Shown here: positions 6,180-13,883 of the stretch, piece after piece
Numbering within the stretch: the stretch's first letter is position 1
Layout of the letters: every line of letters starts with the position of its first letter
NCBI GenBank assembly: GCA_018817845.1
Contig: JAHITH010000098.1
Location: forward strand, 1 to 15,001
DNA: 15,001 nt
Source: Patescibacteria group bacterium
GTDB lineage: Bacteria; Patescibacteriota; Microgenomatia; UBA1400; MFAQ01
Direction: 5' to 3'
Translations under genes and position numbers: made by a program
The notes under the pieces: model-generated
Database searches by the model: none
Told to the model about the DNA's origin: nothing
What the model saw: the letters and a program-made list of their open reading frames with translations, nothing else

Positions 6180-6185
6180 TAAAAT
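6180..6185 (+). promoter_or_regulatory. Possible -10 box of the mntA-hepT operon
   Basis: TAAAAT (5 of 6 matches) ends 6 nt before the mntA ATG in the 34-nt gap after the HD gene. The best -35-like hexamer (TTGTAA, 6152-6157) is 22 nt away, which is too far. The assignment rests on the -10 spacing shared with other genes here. It fits a toxin-antitoxin unit with its own transcription. Confidence 0.45.
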
Positions 6186-6191
6186 ATCTCT

Positions 6192-6494
6192 ATGATTGCT
6201 AATATTGCGAACCATATACCAGAAAATAAGTTGAAAAACGTGTGCAGTCAGCACGGCTTAACATACTTAGGGCTTTTTGGATCATATGCCAGGCAAGATC
6301 ATAAAATAGACAGCGATGTAGATATCTTAATCGATTATCCAGCTCCAAAATCTTTTTTCGAGCTTTCAGGGATAAAATCAGATATGGAAAATTTATTTGA
6401 CAGAAATGTCGATCTAGTTTTAAGGCGAAACGTCAAACCGATGCTCGAACCATATATAAAACGCGATCTAATCACTATCTATGAAAAAAACTAA
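6192..6494 (+). CDS. mntA: MntA-type minimal nucleotidyltransferase antitoxin
   Basis: 100 residues, the usual size for the minimal nucleotidyltransferase family. The active-site signature is complete: GLFGSYARQDH (Gly30-Ser31) followed by SDVDILIDY with Asp42 and Asp44 as metal ligands. In characterised pairs, MntA neutralises HepT by adding AMP units to a tyrosine of the toxin. Here the next gene, hepT, overlaps by 14 nt, the standard arrangement. No Shine-Dalgarno is visible; a -10 box 6 nt before the ATG suggests a leaderless mRNA. The pair breaks the housekeeping run between the HD gene and serS, which suggests insertion of a transferable module. Confidence 0.9.
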   Translation: MIANIANHIPENKLKNVCSQHGLTYLGLFGSYARQDHKIDSDVDILIDYPAPKSFFELSGIKSDMENLFDRNVDLVLRRNVKPMLEPYIKRDLITIYEKN

Positions 6495-6825
6495 TCAAGT
6501 TTATCTTCAGGACATTTATCAGGCCATCAGTAAAATAAAAAAATACCTTAAGGGAATATCCTCTTTTGAACTTTTTGCAGAACAAGATATGGTTCAAGAC
6601 GCAATTATTCGTCAGATGGAGATTATTGGGGAGGCAGCTAATAAACTAGAAAAAGATAAAAACTCTCTAAGAGATAATTCAGATTTTCCATTCAGGCAAG
6701 CAATCGATATGCGTAATTTCCTCATCCACGGATATGATCAGGTAAATTTAGAGACTATCTGGAAAACAATAAAAGATGATTTACCAATTTTAAACCACAA
6801 GTTAACAAAATTACTCAAAAAATAA
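6481..6825 (+). CDS. hepT: HepT-type RNase toxin
   Basis: 114 residues, all helical in appearance, as in the HEPN/HepT family. The R-x4-H-x-Y motif is intact: Arg78-Asn79-Phe-Leu-Ile-His83-Gly-Tyr85. Arg and His form the RNase site, and the Tyr is the residue modified by MntA in studied systems. Other family hallmarks are present: IIRQMEIIGEAANKL near 42-56 and FRQAIDMRN near 71-79. It overlaps mntA by 14 nt, and its TAA shares one base with the serS ATG, so serS may be partly coupled to it. With all key residues present, an active toxin is expected. Confidence 0.9.
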   Translation: MKKTNQVYLQDIYQAISKIKKYLKGISSFELFAEQDMVQDAIIRQMEIIGEAANKLEKDKNSLRDNSDFPFRQAIDMRNFLIHGYDQVNLETIWKTIKDDLPILNHKLTKLLKK

Positions 6826-8117
6826 TGCTTGATATTAATTTTATAAGAGAAAATAAAAAAAAGGTAGAGACAGCCTGCACCAATAAGGGTCTAAACCCCA
6901 AGATAGTCGAAAACTTACTAGAAACAGACAAAAAGCGTCGCCAGCTAATGGGTACCATCCAAGCCTTACGCGCTCAAAGAAATACCCTAAACGACAAACT
7001 TAAACAAAAAAGAACCGACGAGTTGCTTGCCAAGGCCGCCGAGCAAAAAAAAGCCCTACAAGACATTGAACCACAACTAAAGCAAACAGAGGCAGAGTTT
7101 GGACAGCTTATGCTTCAAGTTCCCAACATTCCACTAGACGACGTGCCAATTGGTAAAGACGAATCTGGCAACAAAAAAGTCAGAGACTGGGGCAAGAAAA
7201 AGAAGTTTGATTTTGAGCCCAAAGATCACGCAGAACTTGGTATAAATTTAAAGATGCTCGATTTAGAACGGGGGTCCAAGGTGGCTGGGTTTAGGGGTTA
7301 CTATCTAACCAATGACGGTGTCTTAATGCAAAACGCCCTGATGCAATTTGCCTTGAAAAAATTTGTAGAAAAAGGCTACACCCCAATCATCCCTCCAGTA
7401 ATAACTAAAAGACAGACATTTATTAATTCCGGCCACTTTCCTTGGGGCGAATCAGAAGCTTACAAGTTGGCATCAGACGAAACCGATCCCCAAAATGACT
7501 ATTTTCTAGCAGGTACGGCAGAGGTTCCACTGGTTTCCATGTATGCCAACGAGACCTTTAAAGAAAAGGATCTACCCATAAAAATGGTAGGCTACTCGCC
7601 CTGTTATAGAAGAGAAATAGGCAATTACGGTAAAGACACCAAAGGTTTTTACAGAGTCCACGAGTTCACTAAAATAGAACAAGTAGTAATTTGTAAGAAT
7701 GATCTAAACGAATCAATAAAATGGCACGAAAAAATGCTAGAATTCTCAGAAGAAATTTTACAAGACCTAGGTTTGCATTATCAAGTTATGCTTATGTGTA
7801 CTGGTGACATGGGGGAGCCACAAGCCAAAAAATATGACCTAGAAACCTGGATGCCTGGCAGAAACGGTTACGGTGAAACCGGCTCAGACTCCATCATGAC
7901 CGATTTTCAAGCAAGAAGAGCCAATATCAAATACGTAAATAGTAAGGGCGAAACTAAGTTTGTTCACATGTTAAACAACACCGCCCTACCTTCTGTTAGA
8001 GCTCTAATTGCTATCTGGGAAACATATCAACAAGAAGACGGTTCAATTAAAGTCCCCCCAGTCTTAGTGCCTTACATGGGTAAAGAAGTAATTAACGGTG
8101 AAAATAAAATTAAATAA
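6825..8117 (+). CDS. serS: Seryl-tRNA synthetase
   Basis: The enzyme attaches serine to tRNA-Ser (and to tRNA-Sec where present). 430 residues match the bacterial family. Residues about 27-95 form the N-terminal antiparallel coiled-coil arm that grips the long variable arm of tRNA-Ser (KKRRQLMGTIQALRAQRN). The class II core follows, with the TAEVPL serine-site segment near 231, motif 2 around 258-281 (YSPCYRREIG, then YRVHEFTK) and motif 3 near the C-terminus (TALPSVRALIAIWETYQQ, then DGSIKVPPVLVPYMG). The residues before motif 3, TGSDSIMTDFQARRANIKY, match the expected 'DFQARR' block. The start ATG overlaps the hepT stop by one base, and no Shine-Dalgarno is present. The last 20 nt are shared with the next gene. 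Confidence 0.96.
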   Translation: MLDINFIRENKKKVETACTNKGLNPKIVENLLETDKKRRQLMGTIQALRAQRNTLNDKLKQKRTDELLAKAAEQKKALQDIEPQLKQTEAEFGQLMLQVPNIPLDDVPIGKDESGNKKVRDWGKKKKFDFEPKDHAELGINLKMLDLERGSKVAGFRGYYLTNDGVLMQNALMQFALKKFVEKGYTPIIPPVITKRQTFINSGHFPWGESEAYKLASDETDPQNDYFLAGTAEVPLVSMYANETFKEKDLPIKMVGYSPCYRREIGNYGKDTKGFYRVHEFTKIEQVVICKNDLNESIKWHEKMLEFSEEILQDLGLHYQVMLMCTGDMGEPQAKKYDLETWMPGRNGYGETGSDSIMTDFQARRANIKYVNSKGETKFVHMLNNTALPSVRALIAIWETYQQEDGSIKVPPVLVPYMGKEVINGENKIK

Positions 8118-9141
8118 ACTTCCTTCCCTGTTGCTGTTTCTAGTTAGTTTTATGGGTATTGCTTATCTCTTGTATTTCTTTTTTTCACCCAGCTTGATTT
8201 CTCCCAAAAGTTCCCATTCACTCGACTTAACCTCAAAGCTTGGCTCAAAAATTTCCAAACCTCCAAACCTAGATTATTCTAAATCAGAGACACTTCCAAG
8301 TTTAAACAACATTCCGCGGTATCTTTCATATAACTCTGAAACCCAAATAGTTTACGCCGCTAAAAATCAACAAGAGTCATTTTCACCCGCCTCCTTTACC
8401 AAATTACTAACCACACAAATTGCTCTAGATTTAGTTAATCCTGAGCAATATATAACTGCTACCGTAAACAGCGTTAACAAAGTCCCTACAATTTTAGGTT
8501 TAAAACCAGGTGAACAGCTAACGGTAAGCGATTTAGTTAGAGCCTCTATAGCTACATCGGCCAACGACGCCGCTCAAACCTTAGCCGAGGGGATTGCTAA
8601 TCTGTATGGCAAACCTCTTACCGATTTTATTGATTTAATAAACAAAAAAGCTCAAAATTTAAACATGACAAATAGCCGATTTACCAACCCAGACGGACTA
8701 GATGATCAAAAACAGTACTCAAATTTAGAAGACATTGTTAAACTTATCCACAATGTACAACAAAATTATCCAGAAATACTTAAAAGTGCCGTCTCAGACA
8801 ACCAAGATATAGAAAAAACCCAACTTCATGATCACTACTATCTTCCCAACTGGAATGGCTTACTTGACGTCTACCCGGGTGTAACCGGTTTAAAAATTGC
8901 CTACACAGAAAACGCCGGTTATTCCACCATAGTTACCGCCACCAGAGAAGATATTAGTGTAGTAGTTATTCTTTCTGGTGCCGACTCAATAATAGAAAGA
9001 GACATGGCCGCCGCCGCCCTTTTAGACCACGTCTTTACTAAAGAAAATGTAGTTCCGGCCAAAATCACTAGCTCCAAAATAAAAACCCGTTACCAAATCT
9101 GGGCCAACCTAGCCACCAAAATCCGCCAAGAGTCAAACTAA
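8098..9141 (+). CDS. Peptidase S11 family protein (D-alanyl-D-alanine carboxypeptidase-like penicillin-binding protein)
   Basis: 347 residues starting at GTG 8098, overlapping serS by 20 nt. An N-terminal hydrophobic stretch (about 9-30) is a signal peptide or anchor, placing the domain outside the membrane. Family members trim the terminal D-Ala from peptidoglycan stem peptides. The SxxK motif is Ser99-Phe-Thr-Lys102 (SPASFTKLLTT), and the SxN motif is Ser154-Ala-Asn156 (TSANDAA). The third motif, normally Lys-Thr/Ser-Gly, reads Lys266-Ile-Ala268 within GVTGLKIAYTENAGYS, so the oxyanion-strand triad is altered. The surrounding 'GL K.. YTE.AGY' is otherwise conserved. Activity is plausible but changed specificity or rate is possible. 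The E. coli PBP5-like C-terminal amphipathic domain is missing or very short; the tail after about 315 is a small helix. Confidence 0.88.
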   Translation: MKIKLNKLPSLLLFLVSFMGIAYLLYFFFSPSLISPKSSHSLDLTSKLGSKISKPPNLDYSKSETLPSLNNIPRYLSYNSETQIVYAAKNQQESFSPASFTKLLTTQIALDLVNPEQYITATVNSVNKVPTILGLKPGEQLTVSDLVRASIATSANDAAQTLAEGIANLYGKPLTDFIDLINKKAQNLNMTNSRFTNPDGLDDQKQYSNLEDIVKLIHNVQQNYPEILKSAVSDNQDIEKTQLHDHYYLPNWNGLLDVYPGVTGLKIAYTENAGYSTIVTATREDISVVVILSGADSIIERDMAAAALLDHVFTKENVVPAKITSSKIKTRYQIWANLATKIRQESN

Positions 9142-9142
9142 C

Positions 9143-9814
9143 ATGTCTGTAAAAGCATACTTTGCCCCAGAAGTAATCAAAACCTTCAAGTCAAAATTCA
9201 ATACCAAGATTCAGATAGTTAATTTTTCTGGCCAACTAAGACTAGACATGGGAAATCTAACCCAGTCCGGTCAAGTAATAGAAAAAATCTGGGCCAAAGC
9301 CCTAAAAAAACACACTTCGGAAGTGTGTTTTTCTTCTGTCTTGATTTTGGGTTTTGGTGCTGGCTCTGTTGCCAAGGTAATAAGTAAAAAATGGCCCAAA
9401 GCCAAAATGACAGGTGTAGAAATAGACCCCGTGGTCATAAAAATAGCCAAGGAATACTTTGGAATAGGTAAAATCCCCAACCTAAAAATAATCAACCAAG
9501 ACGCTGAAAAGTTTGTTATGGATTCCCGCCTGCGCGGGAATGACAGGGAGGTGTACGATTTAATCCTGGTGGATTGCTACCAGGGCTACAAAATTCCCCC
9601 CATCTTCGAAGACATAGGTTTCTTAAAATCTCTAAAAAAACTTGGCAAAACAGTTCTGATAAACCGTCTGTTTTGGGACATTCATGAACAAAAAACCCTT
9701 GAATTCTTAAAAAAACTAAACAAATCCTTCACTACCACCACTTGCCGCACCCCCTCCAATCTAGTCATCCAGTATAATGACTCTAATGTTCCAAAAATTA
9801 AGAGGCCTCTTTGA
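9143..9814 (+). CDS. Spermidine-synthase-like SAM-dependent methyltransferase-fold protein
   Basis: 223 residues, shorter than true spermidine synthases (about 280-300), and lacking most of their N-terminal beta domain. The Rossmann core is clear: motif I VLILGFGAGS (66-75), the acidic residue after strand 2 in GVEIDP (Glu93, Asp95), NQDAEKFV (118-125) and YDLILVDCYQGYKIP (138-152). The nearest resemblance is to the short spermidine synthase/fused-MFS-like proteins; the substrate is unknown. The ATG begins 1 nt after the previous stop. Two palindromic DNA segments lie inside the frame, encoding roughly residues 55-64 and 126-135; both fall before a core strand in places where loops are expected. 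The last 38 nt pass the 9777 ATG, and the last 29 nt overlap the preferred secA start at 9786. The TGA stop is used. Confidence 0.78.
   Translation: MSVKAYFAPEVIKTFKSKFNTKIQIVNFSGQLRLDMGNLTQSGQVIEKIWAKALKKHTSEVCFSSVLILGFGAGSVAKVISKKWPKAKMTGVEIDPVVIKIAKEYFGIGKIPNLKIINQDAEKFVMDSRLRGNDREVYDLILVDCYQGYKIPPIFEDIGFLKSLKKLGKTVLINRLFWDIHEQKTLEFLKKLNKSFTTTTCRTPSNLVIQYNDSNVPKIKRPL
9306..9332. repeat. Perfect 12-bp palindrome with A- and T-tracts inside the methyltransferase gene (terminator-like)
   Basis: AAAAACACACTT (9306-9317), loop CGG, then AAGTGTGTTTTT (9321-9332). The structure has the shape of a bidirectional intrinsic terminator (strong stem ending in a U-run) yet is translated in frame as KKHTSEVCF. 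It is either a mobile palindrome accepted in a loop, or an internal attenuator between serS/carboxypeptidase and secA. Confidence 0.75.
9520..9546. repeat. ATTCCC-N8-GGGAAT palindromic repeat inserted in frame in the methyltransferase gene
   Basis: ATTCCCGC (9522-9529), loop CTGC, GCGGGAAT (9534-9541), followed by GACA. The core fits the ATTCCC-N8-GGGAAT pattern of the dispersed dRS3-type repeat of Neisseria and of similar repeats in many bacteria. Translated, it gives the recognisable peptide DSRLRGND, placed just before the DLILVD strand. GC content jumps relative to the flanks. Confidence 0.8.
9773..9778 (+). promoter_or_regulatory. -10 box of secA, leaderless layout
   Basis: A perfect TATAAT ends 7 nt before ATG 9786, inside the end of the methyltransferase gene. 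There is no matching -35 box at 16-18 nt (the region is C-rich). The spacing equals that at 1025-1030, which supports both a secA promoter and the 9786 start. Confidence 0.5.
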
Positions 9815-12383
9815 CTCAAATCAAAAAGACCTAAGCAAATTCCAAGCAACCGTCGATCTTATTAACAATCTTGAACCAGGGGTGTCTAAGCTTAAGGATA
9901 ATCAACTCAAGGCAGAAATAGGCAAGTTAAAAAAAGAATTATCTCAAGGAAAAACTCTAGACGATATCTTGCCTCAAGTTTACGCACTTACCCGTGAAGC
10001 CGCCAAGAGAACTACAAGTATGCGCGCCTTCGACGTTCAACTCATGGCCGCCATTGCTTTTCATCAGGGAAAAATTGCCGAACAGAAAACAGGAGAAGGT
10101 AAAACCCTGTCCGCCATTCTTGCCATTGCCTTAAACGCCCTCACCGGCCGCGGCGTTCATCTGGTTACCGTCAACGACTACCTAGCCCAAAGAGACGCGG
10201 GTTGGATGGCCCCGGCCTTTCACCTTTTGGGTCTTTCCACCGGTGTAATCTATTCCGGCAAGGGTGATCAGCCAGCCTCTATCTACGACCCCGACTACCA
10301 AGACAAAACTCACCACGACAAAAGACTACACAACCTAAGACCTTGCTCCAGACGTGAGGCCTACAAAGCAGACATAACCTACGGCACCAACAACGAATTT
10401 GGCTTTGACTATTTAAGAGACAACATGGCCAGAAGCTTAGAAGGCCAGGTCCAGCGTGAGCACCACTTTGCCATAGTAGACGAGGTTGACTCAATTCTAA
10501 TAGACGAGGCCAGAACTCCATTAATTATTTCCGCCCCAGACTCTGAACCAACCCAAAAATACTACCAGTTCTCTCAACTTATTACCTCTCTCTCAAAAGA
10601 CACCGACTACGATCTAGACGAAAAACAAAGAACCGTAAATCTTACCGACCACGGTCTAAGAAAAGTAGAAAAAATTCTAAAAGTAGAAAATTTATACGAG
10701 CAAGATTATAAAACCCTGCACCACATAGAGCAGGCCTTAAAATCCAGAACCTTGTTCGCCAAAGACAAAGACTACGTGGTCAAAGATGACCAGATAATAA
10801 TAGTCGACGAACACACCGGCAGGCTAATGTACGGCAGGCGCTATTCCGACGGGCTTCACCAAGCCATAGAGGCAAAAGAAGGTGTAAAAATTCAACAAGA
10901 ATCAAAAACCCTGGCTACCATTTCTTTACAAAACTATTTTAGAATGTACCAAAAACTAGCCGGCATGACAGGTACCGCCGTTACCGAAAAAGTAGAGTTT
11001 AAAAAAATCTACGACCTAGACGTGGTCGTTATTCCTACTAACAAACCGGTTAAAAGAATCGATAGCCAAGACATCGTCTACAAAACCCAGGCGGCCAAAT
11101 ACTCCAAGATAGTTCAAGAAATAATGGAAAGAAATAAAAAAGGCCAACCCATTCTTATTGGTACAAAATCAATAGACCAAAACCAAATAATTACTCAATT
11201 CCTAAAAAAGAAAAGAGTAAAACATCAAGTTCTAAACGCTAAAAATCACGAAAACGAAGCAGAAATAATCTCCCAAGCCGGTAGGGTGGGCGGCGTTACC
11301 GTGGCTACCAATATTGCCGGTAGGGGAGTAGACATAGTTTTGGGTGGCGACCCGTCTGGTAGAACCAAAGCCGATTGGCAAAAAGAACACCAAAAAGTTG
11401 TAGAGCTAGGTGGTCTGCATATCATTGGCGCCGTTAGACACGAGTCAAGAAGAATAGACAACCAGTTCAGGGGCAGGTCCGGTCGTCAGGGCGACCCCGG
11501 ATCGTCACGCTTTTACGTTTCACTAGGGGATGACATTATGCGTATCTTTGGTGGTGACCGGGTTTCAAGGTTAATGGACCTACTTAAAGTTCCAGAAGAC
11601 CAACCCCTAGAAGCAGGTATGGTTTCCAAAGCCATAGAAACAGCCCAAGCTAAGGTAGAATCTTTCCACTTTGACCAGCGTAAAAATGTGGTAGAGTACG
11701 ACGGCGTTTTAAACAAACACAGAGATATTTTTTACAAGAAACGCCAACAAATACTAGAAAAAATAAACGACTCAAGCGGTTTAAAGCAAGAGACAGATGA
11801 ACTTCTTGCCCAAGAAGTAGACAACCTTCTTGTTCCGTATTTTGATAAGTTAACCAAAGATGACGCCGATCGTTTAATAAAAGAGTTCCAGCTAATCTTA
11901 CCCCTACACCCTCAGTCTGCTGATCCTTTAGAAAAAAGGTTGGTAGGTCAAACCCCAGAAGAAATTAACAAGTTGTTCAACAACATAGTAACCCAAGCCA
12001 GAAAAGAACAAGAGCTGGGGTTGGGTAAAGAAACAACCAGAGAAGCAGAAAAATTTGTCCAACTAGGAACCTACGACGAACTCTGGATGCAACACCTAGA
12101 CACCCTAGACTCACTAAGAGACGGAATTGGCCTAAGAGGTTACGCCCAAAAAGATCCGGTAGTAGAGTACAAAAAAGAAGCCTACTCTTTGTTCGAATCG
12201 CTCTTAAACAAAATGGATAGCCAAATTGCCCGCCGTATCTTCCGCATCCAAGCCCGTCCAGCCACTCCACCACCAACTCCCTCTACCGAGGTGGCCAAAC
12301 CTAAAAAACTTGGCCGCAACGACCCCTGCTGGTGCGGTTCCGGCAAAAAATTCAAAACCTGCCACTACCCCCAGACCGCCTAA
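9786..12383 (+). CDS. secA: Preprotein translocase ATPase SecA
   Basis: SecA drives unfolded secretory proteins through SecYEG using ATP. I choose ATG 9786 (MFQKLRGLFDSNQKDL), not 9777, because SecA proteins usually begin this way and a TATAAT lies 7 nt upstream; this gives 865 residues. Motifs from that start: Walker A TGEGKT (102-107), Walker B DEVD (232-235) within DEVDSILIDEARTPL, the preprotein cross-linking region after it, AGMTGTA, then NBD2 motifs TNIAGRGVDIVLGG and FRGRSGRQGDPG, and the helical scaffold/wing region. The C-terminus ends in the SEC-C zinc knuckle NDPCWCGSGKKFKTCH, used for SecB/ribosome contacts in other bacteria. All catalytic motifs are intact. The stop overlaps the convergent abiEii stop, leaving no room for a terminator. 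Confidence 0.97.
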   Translation: MFQKLRGLFDSNQKDLSKFQATVDLINNLEPGVSKLKDNQLKAEIGKLKKELSQGKTLDDILPQVYALTREAAKRTTSMRAFDVQLMAAIAFHQGKIAEQKTGEGKTLSAILAIALNALTGRGVHLVTVNDYLAQRDAGWMAPAFHLLGLSTGVIYSGKGDQPASIYDPDYQDKTHHDKRLHNLRPCSRREAYKADITYGTNNEFGFDYLRDNMARSLEGQVQREHHFAIVDEVDSILIDEARTPLIISAPDSEPTQKYYQFSQLITSLSKDTDYDLDEKQRTVNLTDHGLRKVEKILKVENLYEQDYKTLHHIEQALKSRTLFAKDKDYVVKDDQIIIVDEHTGRLMYGRRYSDGLHQAIEAKEGVKIQQESKTLATISLQNYFRMYQKLAGMTGTAVTEKVEFKKIYDLDVVVIPTNKPVKRIDSQDIVYKTQAAKYSKIVQEIMERNKKGQPILIGTKSIDQNQIITQFLKKKRVKHQVLNAKNHENEAEIISQAGRVGGVTVATNIAGRGVDIVLGGDPSGRTKADWQKEHQKVVELGGLHIIGAVRHESRRIDNQFRGRSGRQGDPGSSRFYVSLGDDIMRIFGGDRVSRLMDLLKVPEDQPLEAGMVSKAIETAQAKVESFHFDQRKNVVEYDGVLNKHRDIFYKKRQQILEKINDSSGLKQETDELLAQEVDNLLVPYFDKLTKDDADRLIKEFQLILPLHPQSADPLEKRLVGQTPEEINKLFNNIVTQARKEQELGLGKETTREAEKFVQLGTYDELWMQHLDTLDSLRDGIGLRGYAQKDPVVEYKKEAYSLFESLLNKMDSQIARRIFRIQARPATPPPTPSTEVAKPKKLGRNDPCWCGSGKKFKTCHYPQTA

Positions 12384-13198
12384 TCTAATAAGTATTGTTT
12401 TTTTAAATTATAATTCTCTACATAAGACCCAATATAGGGATCAATAACTTCTTGGTTATCAATAAAAGGAAGCAAATCTTGTTTAAAATAGTTTTTTTGT
12501 TTTACTACGGCCAAGTTTACCTTTTCATCCACCAAGCCAATCACCTCTGTTAAATTATATTTTTTCTTTAGTGAGTCATTGATCCTTTTCAGGTCGGGGT
12601 AAACTTTATTTTCTAAAAACCACAACAAATCAAAATAATCTCTCCTAGACCCACTTCTGGTAAGCACGGTAGCAATCTTACTAGCCATAAGAGTGGGTAG
12701 ATCATAATGGGTGATTATGTAATTAAAGTTGTAGGTACTTTTAAGAGTAGTAAGAGTTTTGTAAGACTTAGACTCCACCAAAGAAAGATCGACCTTAACG
12801 TAAAGCAGATCGCTCTCCGACTCCGTGGCCAAACCCAGAGTTCTAAGTATGGGAAACTTTAAAAGAACCTGGCGGCCTTTTTGACCGGTCTTAATATAAA
12901 CATCTTTATACAAGTACTTCTTGTAAAAATACTCTGTTAAGTCTTCCTTAAGTTTTTCTGCATCAACTGGCTTAATCAAATCAAAATCTATGTCTTCTGA
13001 CAAACGATTTAATCCAAAACAACGCCGTAAGCAAGTTCCACCTGTAAAGATAAAATTTTTACTATAAACGGGGTGAGTATAAATAAAATTAAGAACGTAA
13101 ATTTGCAAATATTCCTTTATAGCGGTTTTTATATATAAATCACTACTATTTTTTTCTCTTTCCTTGGTAATAATTTGTTTAACGTCGTCAAGAATCAT
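12380..13198 (-). CDS. abiEii: AbiEii-type nucleotidyltransferase toxin
   Basis: 272 residues, in the family range. The nucleotidyltransferase core is complete: FTGGTCLRRCFGLNRLSEDI carries GGT (53-55), and Ser67-Glu-Asp69-Ile-Asp71 supplies the metal ligands. The later motif has Lys174 (LMASKIATVL) and RRDYFDLLWFL (185-195), matching the 'K...R.RD.YDL' block of AbiEii/AbiGii toxins. Characterised relatives modify the tRNA 3' acceptor or otherwise halt growth, and AbiE systems were first found as phage-abortive-infection loci. The gene overlaps abiEi by 11 nt, so translation is coupled. Its TAG stop interlocks with the secA TAA on the other strand. Confidence 0.92.
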   Translation of the reverse strand: MILDDVKQIITKEREKNSSDLYIKTAIKEYLQIYVLNFIYTHPVYSKNFIFTGGTCLRRCFGLNRLSEDIDFDLIKPVDAEKLKEDLTEYFYKKYLYKDVYIKTGQKGRQVLLKFPILRTLGLATESESDLLYVKVDLSLVESKSYKTLTTLKSTYNFNYIITHYDLPTLMASKIATVLTRSGSRRDYFDLLWFLENKVYPDLKRINDSLKKKYNLTEVIGLVDEKVNLAVVKQKNYFKQDLLPFIDNQEVIDPYIGSYVENYNLKKQYLLD

Positions 13199-13832
13199 TT
13201 TTTATCTGTTTTAATAATTTTGTAATATCCCTTAAGTTACTTGAGCCAGCCAACTTTATATAAGAATCAAGTTCTGTAAAATCAGCCTTACTAAACTCAT
13301 CTAAGTTAAGTCTAAAAGACGCAAGTAAATCTTTATCAAACTTAGGAATAGAGCGCGATTTAAAGTAAAAATAGTCAAAAAGAGCCTTGGCTTTACTGGC
13401 CTGCCTTATTTTAAAACCAGATTTATCCACCACACTAAAACCGGTAAACAGATCATCTTTAATACTAGAGTAAGAAAATACGCCCAGTTTATTAGAATAA
13501 ACTTTGGTTTTTTTTCTGCTAATAGAAGTTAGGCTAAAAACAGACTCAGATAAAATGCTGTATTTTTGCAAAACATACTCCAAACTCAAGTAAGAGGGGT
13601 ACTTAAGATTATTAGCCACAAACTCCAGATAATCTTGCTTATTAGCCAACCTTTGGTAATAAGCAGAAGTTACATACAAACCCTTTTTAAGCTGAATTAA
13701 ATCTCCTTTTTCTATCCACCTCTTGATATTAGAATACAAAGAGTTGTCACTTACCTTAACCACCTGTTGTAAAGTAGTTTTGTCAAAAAAACTGGCAGTT
13801 TCTAGTTTTTGTAGATTGGCTAGCTGATTCAT
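13188..13832 (-). CDS. abiEi: AbiEi-type antitoxin/transcriptional repressor
   Basis: 214 residues. The N-terminal winged helix (about 8-52) includes FFDKTTLQQVVKVSDNSLYS, then IKRWIEKGDLIQLKKGLYV, the usual 'kGlY' wing of AbiEi antitoxins. The C-terminal half (LSLEYVLQKYSI, then ASKAKALFDYFYF) is the antitoxin domain. Family members neutralise AbiEii and repress their own promoter by binding inverted repeats. The gene is first in the operon; a TTGACA/TATAAT promoter flanked by a 6-bp inverted repeat lies just upstream, as expected for self-regulation. It ends in TGA 8 nt inside abiEii. No Shine-Dalgarno is present. Confidence 0.9.
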   Translation of the reverse strand: MNQLANLQKLETASFFDKTTLQQVVKVSDNSLYSNIKRWIEKGDLIQLKKGLYVTSAYYQRLANKQDYLEFVANNLKYPSYLSLEYVLQKYSILSESVFSLTSISRKKTKVYSNKLGVFSYSSIKDDLFTGFSVVDKSGFKIRQASKAKALFDYFYFKSRSIPKFDKDLLASFRLNLDEFSKADFTELDSYIKLAGSSNLRDITKLLKQIKNDS

Positions 13833-13834
13833 AA

Positions 13835-13871
13835 TTGGTACACATTATATACCAAAAAAGAAACATGTCAA
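13835..13871 (-). promoter_or_regulatory. Promoter and probable AbiEi operator of the abiE operon
   Basis: On the minus strand TTGACA (13871-13866), a 16-nt spacer and TATAAT (13849-13844) end 11 nt before ATG 13832, leaving a leader of a few nt at most. An inverted repeat TTGGTA...TACCAA (arms 13835-13840 and 13850-13855, 9-nt centre) encloses the -10 box. A protein bound there would block the polymerase, which matches known AbiEi autoregulation. Confidence 0.75.
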
Positions 13872-13883
13872 GTAGTAGTAAAA

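Noticed and set aside
9315-9320. UUCG tetraloop in the 9306-9332 hairpin
   Set aside because: C(TTCG)G is present, but closing it would put an A opposite an A as the next pair; the 12-bp stem with loop CGG is clearly better.
10279-10521. Minus-strand open frames within secA (also 11246-11461, 11513-11716 and 11977-12276)
   Set aside because: They are antisense shadows of secA with low-complexity, Leu/Ser/Cys-rich products and no start signals.
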